The notes under the pieces were generated by a model, which saw nothing but the letters and a program-made list of their open reading frames with translations, was not told the origin of the DNA and made no database searches. From Acetatifactor sp. (GTDB lineage: Bacteria; Bacillota; Clostridia; Lachnospirales; Lachnospiraceae), in assembly GCA_024693365.1 (NCBI GenBank), contig JAILLF010000044.1:38463-102462 (forward strand): 64,000 bases of DNA, in the 5' to 3' direction. Within the stretch, counting starts at the first letter, position 1; every line of letters begins with the position of its first letter. The position numbers and the translations under genes were made by a program. Below, piece after piece: positions 15,393 to 23,950 of the stretch.

Positions 15393-16475
15393 CTAATTCT
15401 CCGTTCCGTTCATGCCTGCCGCTTCCTTGATGAGTCCCATGATGGTTGCTACGGAGTCCATCTGACTGCTGGCGGACATGGTCTGAATGTATGCCTGACG
15501 ATTCCTGTAAAGATTTTGTACGGCTTCCGTCAGGGCCTTGGTCGTTAGGTCATCCTCCTCGATCACTACGGAGAAGCCCTGTTCCTTAAAGGAGGCAGCG
15601 TTCAAAAGCTGGTCACCGCGGCTGACTTCCGCAGGAAGCGGGATCAGAATGTTAGGTTTCTTTAATGCAAGAATCTCGCAGATGGCATTTGCGCCGGCTC
15701 TCGAGATCACAAGATCAGTGGCTGCAAAGATATCCTTTAACTCGGCCTTTACGTATTCGAATTGTTTATAACCCACTTGATCCAAAAGGAGATTATCGAC
15801 TTTGTCCTTACCACACAGGTGAACAATCTGGAAATCCTTTAATAGTTCAGGAAGTGCGGTGCGCACTGCCTGATTTACGTTTGCGGAGCCAAGGCTTCCA
15901 CCCATGACGAGAATGACGGGCTTGTTGGCCGTAAATCCACACAGGTTAAGACCTGCAACGGCATTACCCTCAGCCAGTTCCTTCCGGATCGGGGAGCCAG
16001 TCAGGACTGCTTTTCCGGCAGGCAGCGTCTTTAGCGTTTCAGGGAAATTACAGCAGACCTTTCTTGCCACGGGAATGCAAAGCTTGTTGGCGAGACCGGG
16101 CGTTACGTCGCTCTCGTGAATGATGCAAGGGATTTTTAAGGATGCAGCAGCCCGGACAACGGGAACGCTGACAAAGCCGCCCTTGGAGAACACGACGTCT
16201 GGCTGGAATTCCTTGAGAATTTTCTTTGCTTCAAAGAAGCCCTTCATCACGCGGAACGGATCGGAGAAGTTCTTGGGATCCAAATATCTCCGGAATTTTC
16301 CCGTGGCGATGCCGTGATAAGGAATGTCAAAATCTGCGATGAGCTTTTTTTCAATGCCATCGTAGGAACCAACGTATTCTATCTCAAAGCCGGCTTCCCG
16401 TAAAGAAGGAAGCAACGCAAGATTAGGCGTCACGTGACCTGCCGTGCCGCCGCCCGTCAGAACAATTCGTTTCAT
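15393..16475 (-). CDS. murG: UDP-GlcNAc:lipid I N-acetylglucosaminyltransferase MurG
   Basis: The last cytoplasmic step of peptidoglycan precursor synthesis: adds GlcNAc to lipid I to give lipid II at the inner face of the membrane. At 360 aa it has the usual length. It shows the N-terminal glycine-rich GGGTAGHVTPNLAL, SKGGFVSVPVV, VMGGSLGSANVNQAV of the GT-B second domain, and VISRAGANAICEILALKKPNILIPLP, cut here to RAGANAICEILALKKP. It is away from the mur/fts cluster and followed directly by the DNA methyltransferase. The start is MKRIVLTGG at 16475; upstream sequence is A/T-rich with a GAGGAT at normal spacing. Confidence 0.95.
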   Translation of the reverse strand: MKRIVLTGGGTAGHVTPNLALLPSLREAGFEIEYVGSYDGIEKKLIADFDIPYHGIATGKFRRYLDPKNFSDPFRVMKGFFEAKKILKEFQPDVVFSKGGFVSVPVVRAAASLKIPCIIHESDVTPGLANKLCIPVARKVCCNFPETLKTLPAGKAVLTGSPIRKELAEGNAVAGLNLCGFTANKPVILVMGGSLGSANVNQAVRTALPELLKDFQIVHLCGKDKVDNLLLDQVGYKQFEYVKAELKDIFAATDLVISRAGANAICEILALKKPNILIPLPAEVSRGDQLLNAASFKEQGFSVVIEEDDLTTKALTEAVQNLYRNRQAYIQTMSASSQMDSVATIMGLIKEAAGMNGTEN

Positions 16476-16542
16476 GAATTTATCCTCGAATCATTTTTTT
16501 AATAAAATTACGCTAACGTTGTATCCGTCTGCGCTCGCAAGT

Positions 16543-16779
16543 CTATTGCAACTGCTCCAGGGCCTGTGCCAACTGGTCCGGGCAGGAGGTAGACTTAAAT
16601 CCGCACTTAATTCCTTTTAGACGGCTGATGGCATCCTCCACGGGCATGCCCTTTACGAGTGCGCTGATGCCTTTTGTGTTGCCATTGCAACCGCCGACAA
16701 ACTGTACGGATTCGATGATGCCGTCCTTTACCTCCACCTCGATTGCGGTGGAACAGGTTCCGTGAGTTACGTATCTCAT
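16543..16779 (-). CDS. TSCPD domain protein (TIGR03905 family)
   Basis: A 78-aa protein made of one TSCPD domain, the small cysteine-containing module that also occurs at the C-terminus of B12-dependent ribonucleotide reductases. It begins MRYVTHGTCSTAIEVEV, has a VQFVGGCNGNTKGI core, and ends with the name-giving TSCPDQL. Three cysteine positions (THGTCS, GGCNGN, TSCPD) suggest metal binding or redox activity. ATG 16777-16779 is preceded by AAAGGA. It stands alone. Function of the free-standing family is unknown. Confidence 0.88.
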   Translation of the reverse strand: MRYVTHGTCSTAIEVEVKDGIIESVQFVGGCNGNTKGISALVKGMPVEDAISRLKGIKCGFKSTSCPDQLAQALEQLQ

Positions 16780-16941
16780 AATGATTTTTCCTTTCGTCAA
16801 AGATCTCCGGGCAAAGTTCCCCACATCATTATATGCGAAAGCACGGGAAAAAGCAATCGAAAGAAGTTTCAATTGTAATTGGCAGATGTATCGATTATAC
16901 TTAGAGACAAAGAATACAATGACGATGGAATGGGAGGAAAA

Positions 16942-17904
16942 ATGAAAATCGTTTTACTGGAGAGAAACAGTGCAGGCACGGATATTTCCGTGGATTGTTT
17001 TAGTGAACTGGGTGACGTTACGGCTTACGCAAATACGGTGACGGAGCAGGAGGTCGCCGAGAGGGTGGGCGACGCGGACGTTATCGTCTGCAACAAATCG
17101 CCCATGCGGGAGAGCACTTTAAGGGACTGCCCAAACGTGAAGCTGATCTGTGAGCTTGCAACGGGATTTGACAACTGTGACCTAGTATATTGCAAGTCCA
17201 GGGGGATTCAGGTCCGCAACGTCGTGGATTATTCCACGGGAATGGTCGCACAGCACACGCTGACGCTGGCGCTGGCGTTGTCGCAGAAGCTGATGCATTA
17301 TGACACATACGTCAAGTCCGGCGCATATTCGGCACAGGACCGTTTCTCGAATTTTGACGTTCCCTTTTATGAACTGGAGGGGAAGACCTGGGGCATCGTC
17401 GGCATGGGCAATATCGGAAGGCGCGTGGCAAAACTTGCGACAGCCTTTGGATGTAAGGTGATCTTTACCTCCGTCACCGGGAAGAGCACCTGTACGGATT
17501 ATCCGCAGGTGGATAAAGACACGCTCCTTGCGGAAAGTGATTTCCTGTCACTGCACTGCCCGCTGAGCGATCTGTCGCGCAACTATATTGACGCCGGGGC
17601 CCTTCGGAAGATGAAGAAGACGGCATATCTGATCAACGTGGCGCGCGGCCCGGTGGTCAATAATCCGGATCTTTATGATGCCCTGATGAATGGAGAGATC
17701 GCGGCAGCGGGCTTGGACGTGCTTGAGAAGGAGCCGCTTCAGGAATCAAATCCTCTGTCAAAGATCAAAGACAGCACAAAGCTGATTATCACGCCGCACC
17801 TGGCTTGGGCGAGCGTCGAGGCGAGAAAGCGTTGCGTGCAGGGCGTATATGACAACATAGCCTCCTTTTTGCGGGGCGAGAACCGCAACGTCGTCAACCC
17901 CTAG
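16942..17904 (+). CDS. D-isomer-specific 2-hydroxyacid dehydrogenase
   Basis: A 320-aa NAD(P)-dependent dehydrogenase that reduces a 2-oxoacid to a D-2-hydroxyacid or the reverse. ATG 16942 follows GGGAGG. Seen: a flavodoxin-like substrate domain (1-100 and the C-terminus), the Rossmann GMGNIGRRVA at about 152, LHCPLSD, the NVARGPVV substrate Arg, LDVLEKEP with the catalytic Glu region, and ITPHLAWAS with the catalytic His. The sequence is closest in style to hydroxypyruvate/glycerate dehydrogenases of Firmicutes, but lactate or other 2-oxoacids cannot be excluded. There are no pathway neighbours. Confidence 0.92.
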   Translation: MKIVLLERNSAGTDISVDCFSELGDVTAYANTVTEQEVAERVGDADVIVCNKSPMRESTLRDCPNVKLICELATGFDNCDLVYCKSRGIQVRNVVDYSTGMVAQHTLTLALALSQKLMHYDTYVKSGAYSAQDRFSNFDVPFYELEGKTWGIVGMGNIGRRVAKLATAFGCKVIFTSVTGKSTCTDYPQVDKDTLLAESDFLSLHCPLSDLSRNYIDAGALRKMKKTAYLINVARGPVVNNPDLYDALMNGEIAAAGLDVLEKEPLQESNPLSKIKDSTKLIITPHLAWASVEARKRCVQGVYDNIASFLRGENRNVVNP

Positions 17905-17937
17905 TGCTTCCATGGAAATAGTTGATTTGTAAAACAA

Positions 17938-17966
17938 TTGACATTCTTGCTCTGATGGAATAAGAT
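17938..17966 (+). promoter_or_regulatory. sigma-A promoter upstream of the 134-aa membrane protein
   Basis: TTGACA (17938-17943), 17-nt spacer, TAAGAT (17961-17966), 40 nt before the start at 18007. Confidence 0.7.
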
Positions 17967-18006
17967 AATAGCAGGGATAAAAACGATTTACTAAGGGGGT
18001 ATTGCC

Positions 18007-18411
18007 ATGGCGATGACGAATAATTGGGGTGACGACATCGATGACGAACTTAAGAAAAAAGAGAAACTGAGAGCTGGATTTACCTGGAATTTCATCAGCA
18101 CCAACGTTTTGATCACAAGATTTGATCAAGAGGTTGGCGAGGCGGACGAGAATTACCCGAAATATGAGCTTTCGAAGATGTGGTATTCCACGCTGGTGGT
18201 CATGCTTGTTTTTGAAGTTTTATTCCACAGCGTTATCTGCATCGTTGCACTGCCATTTTTCTTCCTGTATGGCATGATTTTGATCAAGATCGCCAAACTG
18301 TTTAAGAGATTTGGATATTCTACCTTAAAGCATTGGATTATTACGATCATTGCATTGATCGCGGGAGCGGCGGCAAACTATATGATCTGGTTTGTGCTTC
18401 CCGGAATGTGA
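18007..18411 (+). CDS. hypothetical two-span membrane protein
   Basis: A 134-aa protein with a strong site (AAGGGGG) before ATG 18007. The first 60 residues are charged and cytosolic (DDIDDELKKKEKLRAGFTWN). Two hydrophobic segments follow at about 63-90 and 106-132, and the chain ends at WFVLPGM. No family is recognised. It is followed by GtrA after 34 nt on the same strand, so both are probably expressed from the promoter at 17938. Confidence 0.7.
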   Translation: MAMTNNWGDDIDDELKKKEKLRAGFTWNFISTNVLITRFDQEVGEADENYPKYELSKMWYSTLVVMLVFEVLFHSVICIVALPFFFLYGMILIKIAKLFKRFGYSTLKHWIITIIALIAGAAANYMIWFVLPGM

Positions 18412-18445
18412 TCCAATGACGGAATGGGAATTGGAGCATTGATAC

Positions 18446-18886
18446 ATGTTTAAGAAGATCAAAGAACTGATGATAAAGTACCGTGAGCTGATTGTCTACG
18501 TGATCGTAGGCTTCATGGTAACGTTTTTCTGCTGGGGCGTGGCCGGCATTGGTAAACTGTTTTTGGACGTGGAGAATTCCTCCTTCCAGAACTTTTTGAA
18601 CAATACGCTGAACTGGATCGCGGGCGTCTGCTTTGCATATCCGCTCAACAGAAAATGGGTGTTTAAAAGCACGAATCCCCAGATATTCGAGGAATTTCTG
18701 GGGTTCGCTTCTTCCAGATTGTCCACGTGGGTGCTAGACGTCTTCATTATGTGGCTGACGGTCAATATCTTCCACTGGAATTACTGGATTTGTAAAATAT
18801 TTATTTCTTCCGTGCTGGTCATGGTTGTAAATTATATTTTTAGTAAATTTCTCATCTTTCGTAAAAAGAAGAAGGAAGAGAATTAA
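18446..18886 (+). CDS. GtrA family membrane protein
   Basis: A 146-aa protein with four predicted spans, matching GtrA-like proteins that help move undecaprenyl-linked sugars across the membrane or act in wall glycosylation. Seen: IVYVIVGFMVTFFCWGVAGI, FLNNTLNWIAGVCFAYPLNRKWVF (the NRKWVF end of span 2 is characteristic), cut here to FAYPLNRKWVF, a third span around WVLDVFIMWLTVN, and VVNYIFSKFLIFRKKKKEEN. Its last four bases overlap the end of the convergent ABC permease. No glycosyltransferase is nearby. Confidence 0.88.
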   Translation: MFKKIKELMIKYRELIVYVIVGFMVTFFCWGVAGIGKLFLDVENSSFQNFLNNTLNWIAGVCFAYPLNRKWVFKSTNPQIFEEFLGFASSRLSTWVLDVFIMWLTVNIFHWNYWICKIFISSVLVMVVNYIFSKFLIFRKKKKEEN

Positions 18887-19548
18887 AATTCTTTCTTTTT
18901 CATAATGCCAATGCTGATCTTCATGGAGATCACGAATGCCAAGATGCCAAGCCCAGCCAGGGAAAGTGCCACGACCTGCTGCGGCATGGCATCTAATTTT
19001 TTGATGATGGTTTCGAAATCAATATGATAATCCTTAACGGCGGTCTCTAGCAGCTTTTTTCCCATAATGCCTACGACGAATACAAGTCCAAAAATGACGA
19101 TGAGAATGATACGTGCCTTTTCTGCCCCGAATTTAAGGCTGATGGGAAGCATCAGGCCTACGATGAACAGGAACATGGGGAAAAAGGTCACGTCCATGCT
19201 TAGAACGTCAAGAACTTCAAAAGACTCCTTCCGGAGAATCAAGCTGGCGAATTGAAGGATGACGGAGAATCCCCAAAAGCCAAGCAATCCAAGAAACGAA
19301 AAGAGGTACTTTGCATATACGTAGGTCTTAGCGGTCACGGGCAGACTCATCAGGAACGGATAGCCGTTGTCAAAGGAATCATAGGTGAGCGTTGTTAATA
19401 CAAGTAAGGATCCAATTAAGGAAAAATAAGATACGATGAATGATGAATCCATCGAGAAACTCAGCATAATAGCAACAAATACGTACAGTACGGCGAGTTT
19501 CTTTTGCTTTGCAATCGTTAAATAATCTTTTATCAATAAACCTTTCAC
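18883..19548 (-). CDS. ABC-2 type transporter permease
   Basis: A 221-aa membrane protein with six hydrophobic segments, the permease half of a small exporter. It begins MKGLLIKDYLTIAKQKK, a typical ABC-2 start, and includes DNGYPFLMSLPVTAKTYVYAKY, cut here to FLMSLPVTAKTYVYAKY, a signature of the Bacillus/Clostridium BSU-type ABC-2 permeases. It starts 1 nt after the ATPase gene's stop. The pair is headed by a YtrA-type GntR regulator, so the operon resembles ytrA-ytrB-type cassettes that respond to wall-active peptides. The natural substrate is unknown. Confidence 0.85.
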   Translation of the reverse strand: MKGLLIKDYLTIAKQKKLAVLYVFVAIMLSFSMDSSFIVSYFSLIGSLLVLTTLTYDSFDNGYPFLMSLPVTAKTYVYAKYLFSFLGLLGFWGFSVILQFASLILRKESFEVLDVLSMDVTFFPMFLFIVGLMLPISLKFGAEKARIILIVIFGLVFVVGIMGKKLLETAVKDYHIDFETIIKKLDAMPQQVVALSLAGLGILAFVISMKISIGIMKKKEF

Positions 19549-19549
19549 G

Positions 19550-20395
19550 TTATTTTCCTCCCAGTAAAATCATGATCATGTCGTCGATGTTGCCGTTTTC
19601 AACGACAATGTTAGGATAATTGTCCAAATAGAATTGCTTTTCATTTGTCAGGCAGGCGTATCCGAAGGATTCCTTCTTCGTCGCCTTCAAATATTGCTTA
19701 TCCAGCTTTGCGTATTCCTCTTCGCTGACCTTCAGGATGCCATACTGCCCAAGGATGGCGTCCGTATCCTCGCGCAAAATGATCTTGCCCTTGTGGATCA
19801 TGTAAACGTTATCGCAAATGCCTTCCAGGTCCGAAGAGATGTGGGAACTGATCAGGATGGAACGCTCACTGTCCTGCGCAAGGTAATTGCGAAGCATGTC
19901 GAGAATGTCGTTTCGCGCAAGAACGTCGAGGCCTGACGTGGGCTCGTCTAGGATCAGAAGCTTGGCAGCATGGCTGATGGCAACCAAAACGCGAAGCTTC
20001 GCCTTCATGCCGGTGGAAAAATCCTTGAGAACCTTGTCAAAGGGAAGTCCCTGCTCCTTACACTGCTCGCGGAAGAACTTTTCGTCAAAGCTGCGATACA
20101 TGCTCTTTAAGATCTTTACGATATCCTCGAGATTCAACATCATGCTGAAACCGGAATCGGAGAGGGCAACGCCAAGCTGCTCCTTGTCTTTGGAAGTGAA
20201 TTTTTGGGGATCCTTGCCCAGGACTTCCAGGGTTCCTCCGTCTGGCTTGATCAGGCCGAGGATGGCTTTGATGGTGGTGCTTTTTCCGGCGCCGTTCTTG
20301 CCGATGAGTCCGGTAACGGTTCCAGCCGGGATTTCAAGCGAAACGTCCAGTGAAAAATCCTTATAGTTTTTTTGAAGATTATTTATTTTGATCAT
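19550..20395 (-). CDS. ABC transporter ATP-binding protein
   Basis: A 281-aa ATPase subunit. ATG 20393-20395 is chosen because AAGGA lies 12 nt upstream; a TTG at 20407 is too close to that site. Seen: Walker A GLIGKNGAGKSTT, a Q-loop region QLGVALSDSG, signature FSTGMKAKL (a variant of LSGGQ, usual in this subfamily), Walker B LLILDEPTSGLD and the H-loop SSHISSD. The C-terminal 70 residues form the extension seen in YtrB-like proteins. It pairs with the permease downstream and the GntR gene 64 nt upstream. Confidence 0.92.
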   Translation of the reverse strand: MIKINNLQKNYKDFSLDVSLEIPAGTVTGLIGKNGAGKSTTIKAILGLIKPDGGTLEVLGKDPQKFTSKDKEQLGVALSDSGFSMMLNLEDIVKILKSMYRSFDEKFFREQCKEQGLPFDKVLKDFSTGMKAKLRVLVAISHAAKLLILDEPTSGLDVLARNDILDMLRNYLAQDSERSILISSHISSDLEGICDNVYMIHKGKIILREDTDAILGQYGILKVSEEEYAKLDKQYLKATKKESFGYACLTNEKQFYLDNYPNIVVENGNIDDMIMILLGGK

Positions 20396-20459
20396 ATTCT
20401 TTTCCAATCCTTTTGTTTCTAATGATTTGGCACCGCCGGGAGGCGACGATGGGGCTCCC

Positions 20460-20834
20460 TTAGGATTCTGAAAGGAGAATCTCTAAGATTTCCCGAATCT
20501 CGTCATCGGTAAGTCCGACGGTTTTTGCCTTGGAGACCGCAAGGGAGAAGTCCTCCTCGACGGCCTTCCGGCGTGCTTCTACTGCAAGTTGTCTGTCCAT
20601 GGCCGCCACGTAGGTACCTTTCCCGTGTACGGTGACCACGAAGCCTTCCTCTTCCAGCTTATCATAAGCCTTCTTGACGGTCAGTGCACTGATCCTGAGT
20701 TCATTGGAGAAGCTGCGCACGGAGGGAAGTGCTTCCCCTTCGGCGAGACCGCCCTGAATGATCTCTTGCTTGATCTGTGCCATCAGCTGTTCGTAAACCG
20801 GTATCATGGATGAGTTATTCAATATAATATGCAT
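20460..20834 (-). CDS. GntR family regulator, YtrA subfamily
   Basis: A 124-aa transcription factor with an N-terminal winged helix (PVYEQLMAQIKQEIIQGGL, LPSVRSFSNELRISALTVKKAYDKLEEEGF cut here to LRISALTVKKAYDKLEEEGF) and a short helical tail (DEIREILEILLSES), the hallmark of YtrA-type GntR proteins that dimerise through two small helices. ATG 20832-20834 follows AAAGG. It heads the operon with the ABC ATPase and permease. A 17-bp inverted repeat lies over its own promoter, so negative autoregulation relieved by a ligand or wall stress is the likely mode. Confidence 0.92.
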   Translation of the reverse strand: MHIILNNSSMIPVYEQLMAQIKQEIIQGGLAEGEALPSVRSFSNELRISALTVKKAYDKLEEEGFVVTVHGKGTYVAAMDRQLAVEARRKAVEEDFSLAVSKAKTVGLTDDEIREILEILLSES

Positions 20835-20931
20835 ATTATGGTTTTTACCTTTCTTGTAAGCAGTGACCTTGTACGCGCCATACAAAGCTCTGGAGGACGT
20901 TTGCGCGATTGCCCTCCCGCTGTCTACAGTT

Positions 20932-20978
20932 AACAGTATATAACAGTTTGTAACAGTTGTCAACTGTTATATACTGTT
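20932..20978 (-). promoter_or_regulatory. promoter and inverted-repeat operator of the GntR-ABC operon
   Basis: On the minus strand TTGACA (20958-20963), 17-nt spacer, TATACT (20935-20940) form the promoter. Perfect 17-bp arms AACAGTATATAACAGTT (20932-20948) and its reverse complement (20962-20978) cover the -10 and abut the -35. An additional AACAGTTG lies between them. The arrangement fits a GntR dimer pair blocking RNA polymerase. Confidence 0.8.
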
Positions 20979-20993
20979 TATTTGAAAAAATTA

Positions 20994-21066
20994 AAAAACG
21001 TGTCACGGGGACGTGTCTACTGACACATTTTATGTGTCAGTAGACACGTCCCCGTGACACGTTTTT
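20994..21066. terminator. 73-nt perfect hairpin (35-bp arms, TTT loop)
   Basis: Left arm 20994-21028 and right arm 21032-21066 are exact reverse complements. Each arm contains GGGGACGTGTC and is flanked by A-run and T-run, so it can terminate transcription in both directions. It sits between the mtnN stop (21082) and the GntR promoter. Such perfection over 35 bp is unusual for an ordinary terminator and suggests a mobile palindromic repeat. Confidence 0.85.
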
Positions 21067-21081
21067 CCTAGAATAAATGCA

Positions 21082-21780
21082 TTAAATGGAAGGAACTAAG
21101 TTCTCCACTAATTTTGCGCAATGCTTTGCGGCAGCCTTCTCAAAAGTAGGATAGTCCATCTCAGCGCTGTCATCAGCCTTGTCGGAGATGGCGCGGATGA
21201 TCACGAAGGGAATCTTGTTTAGGTAGCAGCCATGCGCAATGGCAGCGCCTTCCATCTCCGCACAGTCACCGTGGAAGGTGCTGATCAGGCGTTCCTTAAC
21301 TTCCTTCTTTGCGATAAACTGGTCACCGCTGACTACGCGTCCCTTCAGGACGCTAACGTCGGGATTTACTTCCTGACAAACGTCCCAGGCTAAGTTGACA
21401 AGACGCTCATCGGCCTTAAAGTAACTCTCTGCCATCTGAGGAACGATGCCGGGGGCATATCCCAAGGGAGATACGTCCATGTCATGATGAACGGCGTCCA
21501 CGGAGATGAGAATGTCGCCGATGTCGAGCACTGCATTTAGAGAGCCGGCCACGCCAGTATTGATAACGTGAGTAACTTGGAAGACGTCTGCAAGGATCTG
21601 CACGCACAGCGCTGCATTCACCTTGCCAATGCCGCAGCGGACGATCACGACCTGCGCGCCGCTCAGGGTGCCTTGATAAAAATCCATGCCTGCCCGGCTG
21701 GTTACTTTTACGTTCTGAAGCAAAGACTTCAGCTCCTCCACTTCCAATTCCATTGCACCAATGATTCCGATCATTTTCAC
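21082..21780 (-). CDS. mtnN: 5'-methylthioadenosine/S-adenosylhomocysteine nucleosidase
   Basis: A 232-aa nucleosidase (Pfs/MTAN) that hydrolyses S-adenosylhomocysteine to S-ribosylhomocysteine and adenine, and MTA to methylthioribose. GTG 21780 is taken as start because AAAGGA is 8 nt upstream; ATG 21774 is the alternative. Seen: IIGAMELEVEEL (catalytic Glu), VINTGVAGSLN, VSGDQFIAKKEVKERL, the CAEMEGAAIAHGCYL substrate loop, and IIRAISDKADDSAEMDY (catalytic Asp). luxS lies 88 nt upstream on the same strand and uses the product, so the two form a methyl-cycle/AI-2 operon. Confidence 0.95.
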   Translation of the reverse strand: MKMIGIIGAMELEVEELKSLLQNVKVTSRAGMDFYQGTLSGAQVVIVRCGIGKVNAALCVQILADVFQVTHVINTGVAGSLNAVLDIGDILISVDAVHHDMDVSPLGYAPGIVPQMAESYFKADERLVNLAWDVCQEVNPDVSVLKGRVVSGDQFIAKKEVKERLISTFHGDCAEMEGAAIAHGCYLNKIPFVIIRAISDKADDSAEMDYPTFEKAAAKHCAKLVENLVPSI

Positions 21781-21867
21781 GCAACAATCCTTTCTAAAAT
21801 TAAATTTTATCTGAGAATTTTATATGTTTAAGGGTAATGCTGGCAACAAATCTTACGACGGCCACAA

Positions 21868-22347
21868 TCATACGGGATAGACAAGGCGCTCTTCGGTGAT
21901 GCCATAGAGCACGTTTTCCAGATAGCGTTTTGCGAGGAAATTAGCCATCCCTAAGTTCATGTCCAGATAATTGCCGCAGTCCATGGGGGATGCGCCGGGA
22001 ACTTCGCCTTGGAAGTCACGGATGAACTCGAAGGTCTCCGTGATCAGGGGAACGATCTCCTTGGAATCCAGGTCACCTGCCAGCAGGAGATAAAAGCCCG
22101 TGCGGCAACCCATGGGACCGAAATAGATGATCTTATCCTTATAGAGGGGATGATTTCTCAGGAAGGTGGCGCCCAGATGCTCGATGGTATGGATCTCAGC
22201 GGTATTCATGACGGGCTCCTCGTTGGGGCTGGTCATTCTCAGGTCAAACGTGGTGATGGTTTCCGCGCCGACCTTATCCTTGCGGGATACGTAAATGCCG
22301 GGCTGAAGCTTAATATGATTAACGGTAAAGCTGGCGATTTTTTCCAT
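21868..22347 (-). CDS. luxS: S-ribosylhomocysteine lyase LuxS
   Basis: A 159-aa iron/zinc enzyme converting S-ribosylhomocysteine to homocysteine and DPD, the AI-2 precursor. ATG 22345-22347 follows GGAGACA. The metal site HTIEH (in TAEIHTIEHLGATFLRN), GPMGCRTGFYLL with the catalytic Cys, and the third ligand in DCGNYLDMNLGMANFLAKRYL, cut here to DCGNYLDMNLGMANF, are all present. Length matches the family. It is the first gene of the luxS-mtnN pair. Confidence 0.96.
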   Translation of the reverse strand: MEKIASFTVNHIKLQPGIYVSRKDKVGAETITTFDLRMTSPNEEPVMNTAEIHTIEHLGATFLRNHPLYKDKIIYFGPMGCRTGFYLLLAGDLDSKEIVPLITETFEFIRDFQGEVPGASPMDCGNYLDMNLGMANFLAKRYLENVLYGITEERLVYPV

Positions 22348-22446
22348 GGCTATTGTCTCCTTATTAAATATATAGTTAGCTATGTCATTAAAATACAGTA
22401 TACACAATTTGAAGGATTTTGCAAAGGAGAAAAAATATCGGAAAAT

Positions 22447-22476
22447 TTGACAATTCCCGCCCTTTGGTGCTAATGT
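22447..22476 (+). promoter_or_regulatory. probable promoter for the DUF3048 lipoprotein gene
   Basis: TTGACA (22447-22452), 18-nt spacer with a TG at the extended position, TAATGT (22471-22476). It is divergent from luxS. Confidence 0.5.
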
Positions 22477-22533
22477 ATATATGATGTGTTACTATGCTCA
22501 ATTGCTTTTATTATGAAAAGAGGGTATAAATTC

Positions 22534-23946
22534 ATGAAAAAAGGCGTGATTTTGCTGACCATGGTATTGATCCTCTGCCTTGCCGGATGTAGCATTTTGC
22601 CGGAAGATTCCCCCATTCTTTTGGAGGGTGAGAAGACAGAGACGAAGGGGCCGGCAAAAAACAAAGATTCCAAGGAGGAGTCGAACAGCTCAGAGGAAGA
22701 GCCGACGGAAGAGGCAACTCCCGAACCGACTCCGGCGCCTACGCCGAAGGAAGCGAAGTTTTTTGGTGAGGCAGAAGGCGCTTGGGTAGAATTACCGGAG
22801 GGCGGCGAAGCGGAACCCATTCGGGAACGCGTAGTCAAAGACAAAGAGATCGAACCGGATGACGAAGATCCTGAAACTGCGACGGAAGAGCCGGTTGACC
22901 AGAGGGTGCTCGAGGACGGTGAGGGAACCCCTAAGGTGATGCAGAGTTATCTCACGGGCGAATGGAAGGACGTAGACATTGTTAATCGCAGAAGCCTTGC
23001 AGTGATGTTCCCCAATGCTTATCGCGCAGGCGGAAACAATAATTCCCCCAGACTGCAGCTATACGGAATTTCCAGAGCCGGCATCATTTATGAGGCTCCC
23101 GTAGAGGGAAGAATCACGGCACTGATGGGAATTTTTGAGGAATATGACCAGTTGGAGAGGCTTGGACCCATTGCAAATGCCCGCGACTATTTCATCTATG
23201 ATGCCATGTCCTTTGATTCCATCTTCGTGAGCTGGGGAATGGCGAGAGCCTTTACGGAAGCTTTGATCAACTCCGACAGAATTGATGACGTAAGCGCCCC
23301 TACGGCTGGAATCGCAAAGGGATACGATGATGCGTTCTTTCGGGATGAAGACATTATTCCCGACGCGAGCAAGGATTATAACGGATACTTTGACCTGACG
23401 ATACTGAAGGAAGCTCTTGAAGATTACGGATACTCCACGGAATATCGTGACACATTTGAGCAGGGCTTCCTCTTCGCGAATGATAAGCTGGCAACCTATA
23501 AGGATTATCCGACCGTAACCAGGATCTGGCCCGGCGGAAAGGGCAAGAATTCCGGCGGATACGGAAATTATGCAGACAAGAATCCTTACTTTGAGTATGA
23601 CGAGGAGAGACATCTGTATTATCGTTACCAATATGGAGAGCCGTTGTCTGATTCCATGAATAATAAAAAGATCGCCGTGACCAACGTGGTGTTTAAGATC
23701 TGCCATGGTGAGGAGAGAACGCCAGATCAGCCGAAACTGGATTATCTGGCGTACAGGGTTCACGGACAGGACGAATGCATCGTCTTTACGAATGGTAAGA
23801 TGATCCGGGGAACCTGGGTGAAATCCAGCGACCAGAGCGCGGATTATCTGTATGACGAAAATGGCAATGAGATCGTGCTGAACCAGGGAAAGACCTGGAT
23901 ATGTCTGATCTGGCAGGAATATGGCCAGTACATGACGTTTGAATAA
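22534..23946 (+). CDS. DUF3048 domain lipoprotein (YerB-like)
   Basis: A 470-aa surface lipoprotein. ATG 22534 follows AGAGGG. The signal peptide ends in LCLAGC. Then comes a long acidic, Pro/Thr/Glu-rich spacer (about 25-130, including PTPAPTPKEA), and the DUF3048 domain from about 145 with MFPNAYRAGGNNNSPRLQ, YEAPVEGRITALMGIF, LGPIANARDYFIYDA and a C-terminal DUF3048_C half (YLAYRVHG, WVKSSDQSADYLYDENGNEI cut here to WVKSSDQSADYLYD). The family is widespread in Firmicutes with unknown biochemical role, presumably in the wall. It is monocistronic and ends at a palindrome. Confidence 0.9.
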   Translation: MKKGVILLTMVLILCLAGCSILPEDSPILLEGEKTETKGPAKNKDSKEESNSSEEEPTEEATPEPTPAPTPKEAKFFGEAEGAWVELPEGGEAEPIRERVVKDKEIEPDDEDPETATEEPVDQRVLEDGEGTPKVMQSYLTGEWKDVDIVNRRSLAVMFPNAYRAGGNNNSPRLQLYGISRAGIIYEAPVEGRITALMGIFEEYDQLERLGPIANARDYFIYDAMSFDSIFVSWGMARAFTEALINSDRIDDVSAPTAGIAKGYDDAFFRDEDIIPDASKDYNGYFDLTILKEALEDYGYSTEYRDTFEQGFLFANDKLATYKDYPTVTRIWPGGKGKNSGGYGNYADKNPYFEYDEERHLYYRYQYGEPLSDSMNNKKIAVTNVVFKICHGEERTPDQPKLDYLAYRVHGQDECIVFTNGKMIRGTWVKSSDQSADYLYDENGNEIVLNQGKTWICLIWQEYGQYMTFE

Positions 23947-23950
23947 AAAC

